Source: Devosia rhizoryzae | Lineage (GTDB): Bacteria; Pseudomonadota; Alphaproteobacteria; Rhizobiales; Devosiaceae | DNA length: 64,000 nt | Direction: 5' to 3' | Assembly (NCBI RefSeq): GCF_016698665.1 | Contig: NZ_CP068046.1 | Span: 2,666,001-2,730,000, forward strand | Shown: in pieces, positions 1 through 8,374 of the stretch | How the letters are laid out: every line of letters begins with the position of its first letter | Numbering within the stretch: the stretch's first letter is position 1 | Program-made: the position numbers and the translations under genes | The notes under the pieces: model-generated | What the model was told of the DNA's origin: nothing | What the model saw: only the letters and a program-made list of their open reading frames with translations | Database searches by the model: none

Positions 1-922
1 GCACCACATCGAGTTCGGCCGCCTTGGCCTGGGTCTGCAATCCCTCGCGCACTTCGCGCAGAAGGCCAGCCAAATCAACTGATCCCGTAGGGCGCACGTG
101 CTGGTGCATTTCGATGCGGGAAAGGCTCAAGAGATCGTCGATCAGGCGGCTCATGCGGTCGGCCTGATTGCGCATGATGCCCAGAAATTTTTCGCGCGCT
201 GCAGCATCTTTGGCTGCAGGCCCGAGCAGGGTATCGATGAAACCAATCAGCGAGGCCAGGGGCGTGCGCAGCTCGTGGCTGGCATTGGCGACGAAATCGG
301 TGCGCAGCGCATCCATGCGCTTGAGTTCGGTCAGGCCCTGCACCGTCACCAGCAGGCGATGGTCCTCTTCGGCCTCCCAATCGGTCTTGGGGCAATGGAG
401 CGGCGACACCGTTATCTTGTCCCAGGTCTCGGCCGGAACCGTCTCGTGGAGTTCGAATGTGCGCCGCTCACCGGTGCGCATCGACGTTTCTATGGCGCTT
501 ACCAGTTCGGGATTGCGCAGCACCAGCGTCATCACCTTGCCTTCGACAAGGCCGGGATACTGCCGCGTCGCGGCCTGGTTGCGATGCAGCACGGCGCCAC
601 GCCGGTCCAGCACCAAAGCCGGGTCCGCCAGGGCTTCGACGAAGGCTTCGGTATCGGCTACGCGGGAAACCGGCACCGGCAACTCAACCGTTTCGGTCAC
701 CGTTATCACCGGCAAGGGCAGCATGGCCAGAAAGCCGATCATAACCAGAATGCCGAGCACGGCGATATCGGGCCGCAAGGCGCCGAAAAGGACGAAGCCG
801 ATGACCACGCCGGCAAAAGCGGCCAGCAGCGGGCCATAGCCGATCAGCCGGGTCAAAACGGCAGGCAGGGTGCCAAGCGGCTGGGCCGGAGGGATATCGT
901 CCATGTCGTCCGGTCGGCTCAT
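1..922 (-). CDS. phoR: Phosphate-regulon-type sensor histidine kinase PhoR (3' part outside window)
   Basis: Reading the minus strand from the ATG at 922 gives an open frame that leaves the window at base 1, so the ATP-binding domain is missing from view. The N-terminus has a hydrophobic hairpin of two membrane segments (about residues 22-65), then a PAS-like region beginning near VADTEAFVEAL, then the H-box with VANASHELRTPLASL and a second helix with MSRLIDDLLSLSRIE. The short N-terminal double membrane segment, PAS and DHp order is that of PhoR, which phosphorylates PhoB under phosphate limitation. It is divergent from ppk2, 69 bases away, which fits phosphate and polyphosphate control. 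An upstream ATG at 959 hits a stop overlapping this start. PhoR rather than another PAS kinase is an inference from architecture and neighbour. Confidence 0.82.
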   Translation of the reverse strand, partial: MSRPDDMDDIPPAQPLGTLPAVLTRLIGYGPLLAAFAGVVIGFVLFGALRPDIAVLGILVMIGFLAMLPLPVITVTETVELPVPVSRVADTEAFVEALADPALVLDRRGAVLHRNQAATRQYPGLVEGKVMTLVLRNPELVSAIETSMRTGERRTFELHETVPAETWDKITVSPLHCPKTDWEAEEDHRLLVTVQGLTELKRMDALRTDFVANASHELRTPLASLIGFIDTLLGPAAKDAAAREKFLGIMRNQADRMSRLIDDLLSLSRIEMHQHVRPTGSVDLAGLLREVREGLQTQAKAAELDVV

Positions 923-991
923 TGCTGGAGGGTCACCGCTTGCACGGCAAACCGCTTCATAGCACCCTCAATGTGACAACGGAGAGACAGC

Positions 992-1846
992 GTGACTGAC
1001 CCCTATGATGGCTTCGACATAAACGATCCCGACCTGCCCAAGGCCATCAAGAAAGCGGCCTTCACTTCGGGTGGTTTTCCTTATGACGAAAAGCTCGACA
1101 GTGACGAGTATGACACGCAGATGTATGCGCTGCAAAAGCAGCTCGTCCTCAATCAGGAGCATATGGCCAAGGCGGGCACGCGGACGATCATCCTGTTCGA
1201 GGGCCGGGATGCCGCCGGCAAGGGCGGCACGATCGAGCGGTTTCTCGAAAATCTCAATCGCCGATACAACTTCTCCGTTGCCCTGCCCAAGCCCAGCGAT
1301 CGCGAAGCCACGCAATGGTATTTCCAGCGCTATGTCGACTGGCTGCCAGCAGCGGGCGAAATGGTGCTGTTCGACCGCTCCTGGTATAATCGCGCCGTGG
1401 TCGAGCCGGTGATGGGCTTTTCGACGCCAGAGCAGACCGAGCTGTTCCTCGAAGAAGCGCCCGAGTTCGAAAAGCGCCTTACCCGCGATGGCATCAAACT
1501 TTTCAAGTTCTGGCTGTCGATCGGCCGCGAGATGCAGATCAAGCGTTTTCATGACCGACGCCACGATCCGCTGAAAGGCTGGAAGCTCTCGCCGGTCGAC
1601 ATCAAGGCACTGGGCAAGTGGGACGAGTATTCAGAAGCGCGCGACCGCATGTTCCGGCTGACCGACACCGAACACGCGCCCTGGACCGTCATCCGCGCCA
1701 ATGACAAGAACCGGCTGCGCCTCAACGCCATTCGCGTAGTGCTGCATGCGCTCGATTATGAGGGCAAGGATGTGGGCGAGATCGGCAAGATCGATCCCAA
1801 GATCGTCATGTCGGGGAAGGAATTTTTGGGAGTGAAGGGCGAGTAA
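992..1846 (+). CDS. ppk2: Polyphosphate kinase 2 (PPK2 class I)
   Basis: A 284-residue single-domain PPK2, which moves phosphate between polyphosphate and nucleoside diphosphates. Walker A is FEGRDAAGKGGTIERF (near residues 70-85) and the lid/Walker B region is LFDRSWYNRAVVEP, both diagnostic of the PPK2 family. The length matches one-domain class I enzymes. The start follows a GGAGA element (about 979-983) by a normal spacing. The gene lies head to head with phoR, so a phosphate-stress link is plausible, but I see no clear Pho box in the 69-base gap. Cytoplasmic. Confidence in the family is high; GDP or ADP preference cannot be read from sequence. Confidence 0.95.
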   Translation: MTDPYDGFDINDPDLPKAIKKAAFTSGGFPYDEKLDSDEYDTQMYALQKQLVLNQEHMAKAGTRTIILFEGRDAAGKGGTIERFLENLNRRYNFSVALPKPSDREATQWYFQRYVDWLPAAGEMVLFDRSWYNRAVVEPVMGFSTPEQTELFLEEAPEFEKRLTRDGIKLFKFWLSIGREMQIKRFHDRRHDPLKGWKLSPVDIKALGKWDEYSEARDRMFRLTDTEHAPWTVIRANDKNRLRLNAIRVVLHALDYEGKDVGEIGKIDPKIVMSGKEFLGVKGE

Positions 1847-1904
1847 CCAGGGTGCGGGTGCACCGCACACCCCCTTCCGAGCTGCGCTAGGCTCGTACCT
1901 CGCC

Positions 1905-2051
1905 AAGCTCTGCTTGCCTTCCCCTCTGAGGGGGAAGGTGGGCATCGCGAGTGTGGCACCTACTTTCCAAGCCCACCGGCTTTACCCTCCCCCTCAGAGG
2001 GGAGGGTACCGTAGCTTAGCCGAAGGCTTAGCGAAGGTAGGGAGGGGGTGA
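1905..2051. repeat. Intergenic palindrome, 'CCCCTC-GAGGGG' family
   Basis: Between ppk2 and the aminopeptidase gene lie two nested C-rich/G-rich inverted repeats: CCCCTCTGAGGGGGAAG near 1921-1938 and CCCTCCCCCTCAGAGGGGAGGG near 1985-2007, followed by a G-rich tail. Similar copies occur at 9232-9349 and at the right end of the window. It has no coding capacity and probably folds as RNA at the convergent end of both genes. Confidence 0.7.
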
Positions 2052-2067
2052 TGCTCAATACCTAGCC

Positions 2068-3315
2068 TCAAACGTTGAACGCCCACTCGCCCTTACGCAT
2101 CACTGGTTCGGTGGTCCCATCGGCGTGAACGCCGTCGATGTCGACCTGGTCGGAGCCGATCATCCAGTCGATGTGGATCAGGCTCTTGTTGCCGCCTTGG
2201 GCGTAGATCTGGTCGGGGGTCAGTTCCTTGCCGCCTTCGAAGCAGTCGGCGTAGCACTGGCCCATGGCGATGTGGCAGCTGGCGTTTTCGTCGTAGAGCG
2301 TGTTGTAGAAGAGGATGCCTGAGGCCGAGATCGGCGAGGAATGGGGCACGAGGGCCACTTCGCCCAGGCGACGCGCGCCCTCATCGGTGTCTAGGACCTT
2401 GTTGAACACTTCCTGGCCCTTGGTCGCTTTGAGCTCCACGAGGCGGCCTTCTTCGAAGCGCGCCTGGATGTTTTCGATCAGCGTGCCGTTGTGCGACAGC
2501 GGCTTGGTGGCCGCGACCGTGCCTTCAACGCGGAGGCGATGCGGGGTCGTGAACACTTCCTCGGTCGGAATGTTGGGGTTGCAGGTCACGCCATTCTTGG
2601 CTTCCGAGGCGCCGCCCTTCCAGCGGTGCCCATCGGCAAGACCAACGCTGAGATCGGTGCCCGGCCCGGTATATTTGAGCGAGGCGAACTTCTTGCCGTT
2701 GAGCCAGGTCCAGCGCGCCTTGAGATTTGCATTGTGCTGCTGCCAGGCGGCGATCGGGTCGGCCTGATCGACACGCGATGCTGCGAAGATGGCGTCGGCG
2801 AGCTTGCCGATCGCCACATCCTCGGGATCGTTGGGGAAGACGAGCTTCGCCCAATTGGGCGTCGGGTAGGAAACGATGTTCCAGTTGATGTCGAAGCCGG
2901 TGATCAGCTCCAGCGCCGGGCGGTAGGCGGCTGAATTGGCGCGGTTGGCGCGCGACACCTTTTCGGGGTCTTCGTTGGCCAGCATCATCGGATTGTCGCC
3001 CGAGATCGCAAGACGCGCGGCATTGTTCTTGTAGGCCTCGGCCATTCCCGAATAAAGCCAGCCGGCAGCGCGGTCGAAGCTCGCATCCTTGGCATGGCGG
3101 AAGCGGGCGAGCGTCGTTTCTTCGTCCGAATAGATGGTCGTGACGAGGCCGGCACCGGCCTTGTAGGCGTGCTCGGTGATGCGGCGCACCAGGGGCGCGG
3201 CGGTCATCGGGGCGGTGATGATGAGATCCTGGCCTTCGGCCAGTTGCAGGCCGACCTTGATGGCGACTTCGCCGAGCTTGTCGAGTTTGTTCTGGTCGAT
3301 CGGGGAATTGCTCAA
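2068..3315 (-). CDS. M29-family metallo-aminopeptidase
   Basis: About 415 residues, the usual length of clan M29 aminopeptidases (AmpS / aminopeptidase T), cytosolic metalloenzymes releasing N-terminal residues. Family landmarks are PNIPTEEVFTTPHR, the GARRLGEVALVPHSSPI block, LYDENASCHIAMGQCY and the C-terminal IHIDWMIGSD; in the family these contribute the Glu/His/Tyr/Asp ligands of a dinuclear metal centre. There is no signal peptide. Two TTG starts are possible: 3351, preceded by a G-rich GGGAGGG, and 3315 (TTG-AGC, MSNSPIDQNKLDKL), preceded by GAAGG; I chose 3315 because family members begin close to this point. No ATG lies nearby. Confidence 0.88.
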   Translation of the reverse strand: MSNSPIDQNKLDKLGEVAIKVGLQLAEGQDLIITAPMTAAPLVRRITEHAYKAGAGLVTTIYSDEETTLARFRHAKDASFDRAAGWLYSGMAEAYKNNAARLAISGDNPMMLANEDPEKVSRANRANSAAYRPALELITGFDINWNIVSYPTPNWAKLVFPNDPEDVAIGKLADAIFAASRVDQADPIAAWQQHNANLKARWTWLNGKKFASLKYTGPGTDLSVGLADGHRWKGGASEAKNGVTCNPNIPTEEVFTTPHRLRVEGTVAATKPLSHNGTLIENIQARFEEGRLVELKATKGQEVFNKVLDTDEGARRLGEVALVPHSSPISASGILFYNTLYDENASCHIAMGQCYADCFEGGKELTPDQIYAQGGNKSLIHIDWMIGSDQVDIDGVHADGTTEPVMRKGEWAFNV

Positions 3316-3472
3316 GGGAAACGCCTTCTTGGTCTTGAATCGGTGTGGCAAAGCCTAGCGCCCTCCCCCGCGCGGCGCCACCCCGGCAACAATCGCAAAA
3401 TTGGTTGATCAGGATCAAGCGGACGCCTGCCCATCGGCGCGACATCTCCATCCAGCAACAGGAGATATCGCC

Positions 3473-3586
3473 ATGCTTTTCATCGCCGCCATTCTTGCCG
3501 TTTTCGCCGTCTTCGGAGCTGCGCTCAGCTACGCCAACTTCGCCACGCGGGAGATTGCTGCCCCCGGAGCCCGCCCTCTCCACTAG
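3473..3586 (+). CDS. 37-residue single-span membrane protein
   Basis: A tiny ORF with a strong Shine-Dalgarno (ACAGGAGA, seven bases before the ATG). The protein begins MLFIAAILAVFAVFGAAL, one hydrophobic segment, followed by a short polar tail ending in PGARPLH. A strong intrinsic terminator follows 28 bases after the stop, so it looks like an independently transcribed unit divergent from the aminopeptidase gene. I do not recognise a family; such microproteins are common in Hyphomicrobiales. Function unknown. Confidence 0.7.
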   Translation: MLFIAAILAVFAVFGAALSYANFATREIAAPGARPLH

Positions 3587-3613
3587 CGCACAATAAAACT
3601 TCCAATTGGCAAC

Positions 3614-3654
3614 GGCGAACGGTTTGGCTACAAACCGTTCGCCGCTTCATTTTT
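3614..3654 (+). terminator. Intrinsic terminator after the 37-residue gene
   Basis: A 13-bp perfect stem (GGCGAACGGTTTG with CAAACCGTTCGCC) closed by the loop GCTA is followed by GCTTCATTTTT. This is a strong rho-independent terminator for the plus-strand microprotein gene. Confidence 0.85.
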
Positions 3655-3837
3655 CAAGCATTGGGAGGCGTCTGATGGCAGCAGTGATGAACCCTCCCAC
3701 ATGTGGCATGCGACGCTAGCGCGTTTCGCCCGGGCTCCTTAGCCACCTTCTCCCTCGCTCCGCCCGCAGCCTTTCTCGCTGTGGCACCCTATTCCCCACA
3801 AGGAACCGCTGCCGGACAACGGCACCGGGATGCCATC

Positions 3838-5640
3838 ATGAGTCGCAAGACACTTTTTCAGGCCAATGCCTTTCGCACTGTGCTGGGCTTTACCTTCCGC
3901 CATTGGGCCAAGCAGCCGCTACGCGCCTCGCTAATCGCGGCCCTGGTGCTGGCGGCGACGCTTGCCGAAGCCTTCAGCCCGATTTTTGCCGGCCGCCTGG
4001 TCGATGCCGTTGCCTCGGGCAGCGGCGAGGATGCTGCAAACTGGGTGCCGGCCGTCACCGCCTTCATCACCATGACGGCGCTTTACCTTTCGTCGGTGCT
4101 GCTGCGGCAGTTCGTTTATTTCAACATCATCGCCTTCACCCTCAAGGTAATGAACGACGTCATCACCGACGCTTTTCACCGGGTGCAGCGCTTCTCAACG
4201 GACTGGCACGCCAATAGCTTTGCCGGCTCCACGGTGCGCAAGATTACGCGCGGCTCGGGCGCCATCGATCTTCTCAACGACACCTTGCTGGTGGCGCTCC
4301 TGCCGTCGCTGGTCATGCTGGTCGGTGCCAGCGTTATCCTGGGCCTATTCTGGCCGGTGATGGGCCTGGTCGTCGGGCTCGGCTCGGTGCTTTATGTCGG
4401 CGTCACCGCATGGCTCTCGACCAGCTTCGTGGCTCCGGCGGGTGCTTTGGCCAATACCTGGGACACGCGCATGGGCGGCGCGCTGGCGGATGCCGTGAGC
4501 TGCAATTCGGTAGTCAAAGCCTTTGGCGCCGAAACGCGCGAAGAAACCATCCTGAGCCGCGTCGTCGGCAAGTGGCGGAAGCGCACGCGGCGCGTCTGGC
4601 AACGCGGCACGCTCAACGGCGGGGCGCAGGGCCTGATGATGGCCCTGATGCAGGCCGCAATCCTGGGCACGGCGCTGCTGCTGTGGCAGCGCGGCGCGGC
4701 AACACCGGGCGACATTACCTTTGTGCTCACCATGTTCTTCGTGCTGCAGGGGCACCTGCGCGATGTCGGCATGCATATCCGCAACCTGCAGCGCTCGGTC
4801 AACGACATGGAGGAACTGGTGGCGCTCCACAGCCAAAGCCTTGGCATCGAGGACAGACCGGGTGCGCCGGCGATCCGGATCGGCGCGGGCGCGATCGCCT
4901 TCGATCACGTCACCTTCCAGTACGGATCGCATGCGACGCCGCTCTACCGCGACTTTTCGGTGCGCATCGCGCCGGGCGAGCGGGTTGGTCTTGTCGGCCA
5001 TTCCGGGTCGGGCAAGACGACCTTCGTCAAGCTGATCCAGCGGCTCTATGACATCAACAAAGGCGCCATCACCATCGACGGGCAGAACATCGCCGATGTG
5101 CAGCAATCGAGCCTTCGCGGGCAGATCGCAATCGTGCAGCAGGAGCCGATCCTCTTCCATCGCACCCTGGCCGACAACATCGCCTATGGCCGGCCCGGTG
5201 CGAGCCACGCGGCGATCGAGGAGGCGGCCCGCCAGGCCAATGCGCATGACTTCATCGAAAGCCTGCCAAAGGGCTACGAAACCATGGTGGGCGAACGGGG
5301 CGTCAAGCTATCAGGCGGCGAGCGCCAGCGCGTTGCCATCGCCCGGGCCTTCCTTGCCGATGCGCCGATTCTGATCCTCGATGAAGCGACGTCGAGCCTC
5401 GACAGCGAAAGCGAGGTCCTGATCCAGCAGGCCATGGAGCGGCTGATGGATGGCCGCACGACGCTGGTGATCGCCCATCGCCTTTCGACCGTCCGGGCGC
5501 TCGACCGGTTGCTGGTGTTCGACAAAGGCAAGATCGTAGAGGAGGGCAGCCACGAGACCCTGATCCGCCTTCAAGGCGGGATCTATCGACGCCTGTTCGA
5601 ACGCCAGGCGCTCGAACTGACCAAGGGCCTCGTTGCTTAA
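3838..5640 (+). CDS. ABC exporter half-transporter (fused membrane and ATPase domains)
   Basis: A 600-residue type I ABC exporter: six membrane segments in the first ~320 residues, then the nucleotide-binding domain. NBD motifs are complete: Walker A GHSGSGKTT, Q-loop IVQQEPILF, signature LSGGERQRVAIARA, Walker B ILILDEATSSLD and switch histidine IAHRLST. It should act as a homodimer, or with an unlinked partner, in the inner membrane; the substrate cannot be deduced (MsbA/lipid-flippase-like and drug exporters share this layout). An in-frame upstream start at 3703 would add 45 residues of low-quality sequence, so I prefer ATG 3838 (MSRKTLFQ). Stands alone, with its own terminator. Confidence 0.9.
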   Translation: MSRKTLFQANAFRTVLGFTFRHWAKQPLRASLIAALVLAATLAEAFSPIFAGRLVDAVASGSGEDAANWVPAVTAFITMTALYLSSVLLRQFVYFNIIAFTLKVMNDVITDAFHRVQRFSTDWHANSFAGSTVRKITRGSGAIDLLNDTLLVALLPSLVMLVGASVILGLFWPVMGLVVGLGSVLYVGVTAWLSTSFVAPAGALANTWDTRMGGALADAVSCNSVVKAFGAETREETILSRVVGKWRKRTRRVWQRGTLNGGAQGLMMALMQAAILGTALLLWQRGAATPGDITFVLTMFFVLQGHLRDVGMHIRNLQRSVNDMEELVALHSQSLGIEDRPGAPAIRIGAGAIAFDHVTFQYGSHATPLYRDFSVRIAPGERVGLVGHSGSGKTTFVKLIQRLYDINKGAITIDGQNIADVQQSSLRGQIAIVQQEPILFHRTLADNIAYGRPGASHAAIEEAARQANAHDFIESLPKGYETMVGERGVKLSGGERQRVAIARAFLADAPILILDEATSSLDSESEVLIQQAMERLMDGRTTLVIAHRLSTVRALDRLLVFDKGKIVEEGSHETLIRLQGGIYRRLFERQALELTKGLVA

Positions 5641-5646
5641 ATGGAG

Positions 5647-5670
5647 AAGGCGCCCAACGGCGCCTTTTCT
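5647..5670 (+). terminator. Intrinsic terminator after the ABC exporter
   Basis: Stem AAGGCGCC/GGCGCCTT with loop CAAC followed by TTTCT lies immediately after the stop codon. It may work weakly in the other direction for the convergent small gene ending at 5670. Confidence 0.75.
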
Positions 5671-5846
5671 CAGGTCGCGTCGCGATCTTCCTGCCGGTAG
5701 ATTTCCTTAGTCGCACGCTCGGTCACTACCTTTTCGGTGACCGTGCGATTGCGATTGCGCAGGAGCCCGTAGATCATGGCTGATGCCAGAACGATGACGC
5801 CGATCGTAACCAAAACTGCCCAGATGGACTGTCCGCCATATTCCAT
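5670..5846 (-). CDS. 58-residue single-span membrane protein
   Basis: Starts MEYGGQSIWAVLVTIGVIVL with a strong AAAGGAGA Shine-Dalgarno upstream. One membrane segment (about residues 8-28) is followed by a basic then acidic cytoplasmic tail (LLRNRNRTVTEKVV ... YRQEDRDAT). The longer in-frame extension upstream is an antisense shadow of DUF924 and has no ribosome-binding site. A degenerate EcfG-like promoter (GCAAC-N16-CGTT, 5893 back to 5869) lies 23 bases before the start, hinting at stress control. Family not recognised. Confidence 0.75.
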   Translation of the reverse strand: MEYGGQSIWAVLVTIGVIVLASAMIYGLLRNRNRTVTEKVVTERATKEIYRQEDRDAT

Positions 5847-5895
5847 GCTGTGTCTCCTTTGGGAGAAGAACGGCGGCACAGACCAAGAGTTGCGA

Positions 5896-6441
5896 TCAAA
5901 ACATGCGGTCGCCCGCTTCTTCCATATAGGAAAGCTCTTCGGGCGTACTGGTCCGGCCGAGCGCCGCGTTGCGCTTGGGAAAGCGACCGAAGCGGGCAAT
6001 GATGTCGCGGTGCTTGCGCATGAAGTCGAGCTGGTCGGCATCGCCATGCGGTTCGAAGAGTTTTACGCCCTCGTCCTGGATCACGAGGGACTCGGCATGC
6101 ATGAAGGGCATGTAAATGAACGCCGCCTGTTCGCGCGCCACCGCATCGTCGGCGCCGGTGGCGAGGGCTTCCTGCGCCAGTACCAGCGCCATCTTGTCCT
6201 GCGCGAAAGCTTCGGCACTGCCGCGATGGAGTTGGCGGGAGAACTGGTCGAGCACGATGATCTCGGCCAGCCGCCCTTCCGGCGTTTCCCGCCAGGCCCA
6301 GGCTTCGCCACGCGCCACGGCTGGGTGGAGGTCGGTGAAGCGCTCGGCAAGTGCCCTATCGAATTCGGGCTTGCCGCCGAACCAGTCGTCCTGGCCGTGT
6401 TCGATGAACCAGAACTGAAAGACGTCTCCATAGGGCTGCAT
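5896..6441 (-). CDS. DUF924 family protein
   Basis: A 181-residue soluble protein with the DUF924 hallmarks: an N-terminal VFQFWFIEHGQDDWFGG motif, GRLAEIIVLDQFSRQLHRGS in the middle, and the C-terminal FGRFPKRNAALGR stretch. The family is all-helical and of unknown biochemical role. The ATG follows GGAGATCGGC, a good ribosome-binding site. It is separated from the upstream VOC gene by a 72-bp palindrome, so it is probably its own unit. Confidence 0.9.
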   Translation of the reverse strand: MQPYGDVFQFWFIEHGQDDWFGGKPEFDRALAERFTDLHPAVARGEAWAWRETPEGRLAEIIVLDQFSRQLHRGSAEAFAQDKMALVLAQEALATGADDAVAREQAAFIYMPFMHAESLVIQDEGVKLFEPHGDADQLDFMRKHRDIIARFGRFPKRNAALGRTSTPEELSYMEEAGDRMF

Positions 6442-6489
6442 GCCGATCTCCGGTTGGATTTAAGCCCTTGAACCATGCTCGACCCCGGT

Positions 6490-6561
6490 TGTCACCCCGG
6501 CCTTGAGCCGGGGCCCATCCCGAGATCTCAAGATGGGCCCCGGGTCAGGCCCGGGGTGACA
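6490..6561. repeat. 72-bp palindrome, 'TGTCACCCCGG' family, copy 1
   Basis: A near-perfect inverted repeat whose ends are TGTCACCCCGGCC and GGCCCGGGGTGACA; inner arms are GGGGCCCATC and GATGGGCCCC. Two further copies lie at 61204-61329 and 61690-61812. This is a dispersed REP-like element lying between two minus-strand genes. Confidence 0.85.
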
Positions 6562-6591
6562 GCCGGTGGGTGAGGCAACAAAGAGCTCGAT

Positions 6592-7515
6592 TTACGCAGC
6601 CAGCTCTAAACGAATGCGGTTGCCAAAAGGATCGGCTGTTTCGAGCGCATTACCGATGATCTCGAGCGGCGCACCGGCGGTTCTTAGTCGCTCCTGCAGT
6701 GCCGCAAAACTTTCGCCATCTGGAAGTGTGATGGTGAACCAGCGGAGACCGGCCGCGCCTGCCGGCGGCAGGGTTGCATTGGGCCCGGACCAGATATTGA
6801 AGGCGAGCGTATGCGGCATGTAGTCGAGCCCGACATCGCCCATGCCGAAGCTTTCGATCAGCAGGAACCCGGCAAAGCCGAGCACGTCGCGGTAGAAGTC
6901 CATGGCCCTATGCAGGTCGCCGACATGGACATGGACATGGCCGATGCGCGTTCCCGCCGGCATGCGCGGGGCAAGCACCGGGTTGGTGCCGAGTTCACCC
7001 AGCAAGCCATCGAGGTCGATGGGCTCACGGCCCGAATGCGGCTTGCCTTCGGTGGTCACGGCATAGGTCTGGCCCTTGTCGGGATCGCCCAGCGTGCCGC
7101 GCCAGGGCGTTTCAAAGGTGATCTCGATGCCGTTGCCGTCCAGATCCCAGAGGTAGATGGCTTCCGACACGAGATGATCGGTCGGGGAGATGCGCACATT
7201 GCGCTGCAGCGCCCGAACGGCCATTTGCGCCAGGTCGGCACGGGCGGGCACGTGGATGGCGACATGATAAAGCCCGACGGTGCGCGGCACGACGGGCCGC
7301 GTCGCGCCGGTTTCGAGCACGATCAGCGGCATGCCGCCGGCGCCCATGACCAGGGCATTGCCCTGTTCTTCGAGAAGGTCGAGGCCGACCACGTCCTGCC
7401 AGATGGCCAGCGCCTTGGCGCGTTCGGTGACGGCAAGATGGACCGGCCCGAGCTTTGTGGTCAGCGGCAAGACGGGAAGGGAGCGGACATTGGTCTGGAC
7501 GGATGTGTCGATCAT
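6592..7515 (-). CDS. VOC-superfamily protein with two glyoxalase/dioxygenase-like domains
   Basis: A 307-residue protein with two vicinal-oxygen-chelate modules. Module 1 starts LGPVHLAVTERAKALAIWQDVVGL and includes VGLYHVAIHVP and GNGIEITFETPW; module 2 starts IGHVHVHVGDLHRAMDFYRDVLGF and ends DPFGNRIRLEL. This pattern is that of CatE-like extradiol ring-cleavage dioxygenase homologues (B. subtilis CatE type), whose actual substrate is often unproven. Start: ATG 7515 is preceded by GGAGG, which lies inside the five-residue-longer ORF, so the shorter start is preferred. It is divergent from the AAG glycosylase gene. Confidence 0.85.
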   Translation of the reverse strand: MIDTSVQTNVRSLPVLPLTTKLGPVHLAVTERAKALAIWQDVVGLDLLEEQGNALVMGAGGMPLIVLETGATRPVVPRTVGLYHVAIHVPARADLAQMAVRALQRNVRISPTDHLVSEAIYLWDLDGNGIEITFETPWRGTLGDPDKGQTYAVTTEGKPHSGREPIDLDGLLGELGTNPVLAPRMPAGTRIGHVHVHVGDLHRAMDFYRDVLGFAGFLLIESFGMGDVGLDYMPHTLAFNIWSGPNATLPPAGAAGLRWFTITLPDGESFAALQERLRTAGAPLEIIGNALETADPFGNRIRLELAA

Positions 7516-7611
7516 TGATGCCTCCATGGGCTGTTGACCCTATTTAGTCACGCCGCCCGCGCGATAATAAGAGAACCGACCACGAAGACTTTGTTCGTTG
7601 AACCAGGACCA

Positions 7612-8169
7612 ATGCCAGACACTTTGTCCAAGAGCTTTTTCGACCGTCCGGTGCTCGATGTTGCGCGCGAGCTAATCGGCGCGACCCTGTTGTTCGACGG
7701 CGCTGGTGGACGGATCGTCGAGGTCGAAGCCTATGACGAGAGCGACCCGGCCTCGCACAGTTTCCGCGGCCCCTCCCCGCGCAATGCGGTGATGTTCGGT
7801 GCGCCGGGGCACGCCTATGTCTACAAGATCTACGGCATCCACTTCTGTCTCAACTTCGTCTGCCAGCCCGGCAGCGCGGTCCTCGTTCGCGCCCTCGAGC
7901 CGACGCATGGCATTGCGCAAATGACGGAGCGGCGCGGCGGCTTGCTCGACCGGCAGCTCTGCTCCGGTCCGGGAAAACTGGCGCAGGCGCTCGGTATCGA
8001 CCTCAAGGAAAACGGCTTGCCGCTCGACGAGGCGCCATTTGCGCTCTTTGCTGCCGATGCCGCGCCGGAGATCGCGACCGGCCCCCGCATCGGCATCACC
8101 AAGGGCGTCGATACGCCGTGGCGCTTTGCCCTGCATGGCTCGCGCTATCTCAGCAAACCCATGGTGTGA
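7612..8169 (+). CDS. DNA-3-methyladenine glycosylase, AAG/MPG type
   Basis: A 185-residue member of the eukaryotic-type AAG family, which excises alkylated purines in base excision repair. Diagnostic parts: DVARELIGATLL near the start, IVEVEAYDESDPASHSFRGP (with the catalytic Glu of VEAY), AYVYKIYGIHFCLNFV, LCSGPGKLAQALGI and the C-terminal PRIGITKG. The upstream extension to 7534 lies in the promoter region and I choose ATG 7612, preceded by CCAGGACC. A second, unrelated alkylation glycosylase (Tag) is encoded at 45811. Confidence 0.93.
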   Translation: MPDTLSKSFFDRPVLDVARELIGATLLFDGAGGRIVEVEAYDESDPASHSFRGPSPRNAVMFGAPGHAYVYKIYGIHFCLNFVCQPGSAVLVRALEPTHGIAQMTERRGGLLDRQLCSGPGKLAQALGIDLKENGLPLDEAPFALFAADAAPEIATGPRIGITKGVDTPWRFALHGSRYLSKPMV

Positions 8170-8263
8170 CCGCGGGAGCTTAAACTTTTTTCGCAACCCG
8201 CGGCGCCTTGAGCCATTGCAGTTCCCAGAGACCGGTACGCGTCAACCGGACATGGTGGCATAT

Positions 8264-8287
8264 GGAACGGAGATGGTTTTTCCGGTT
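8264..8287 (+). promoter_or_regulatory. Possible degenerate EcfG promoter before the SDR gene
   Basis: GGAAC at 8264-8268 and GTT at 8285-8287 with 16 bases between. This is one base shorter than the GGAAC-N16-CGTT consensus, so it is a weak call. It lies about 90 bases before the start of an SDR resembling bacterial general stress dehydrogenases. Confidence 0.3.
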
Positions 8288-8374
8288 TCCCGCTCCGGCC
8301 AACGAATTGGCAGCCGAGTCATTATCCCACCCGTACCGGTCTCATCTTCCTTCCATCCGCGCTGCGAGGCCTTC

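Noticed and set aside
98-976. 292-residue plus-strand open frame
   Set aside because: Antisense to phoR; the minus-strand frame has a clear H-box and membrane hairpin.
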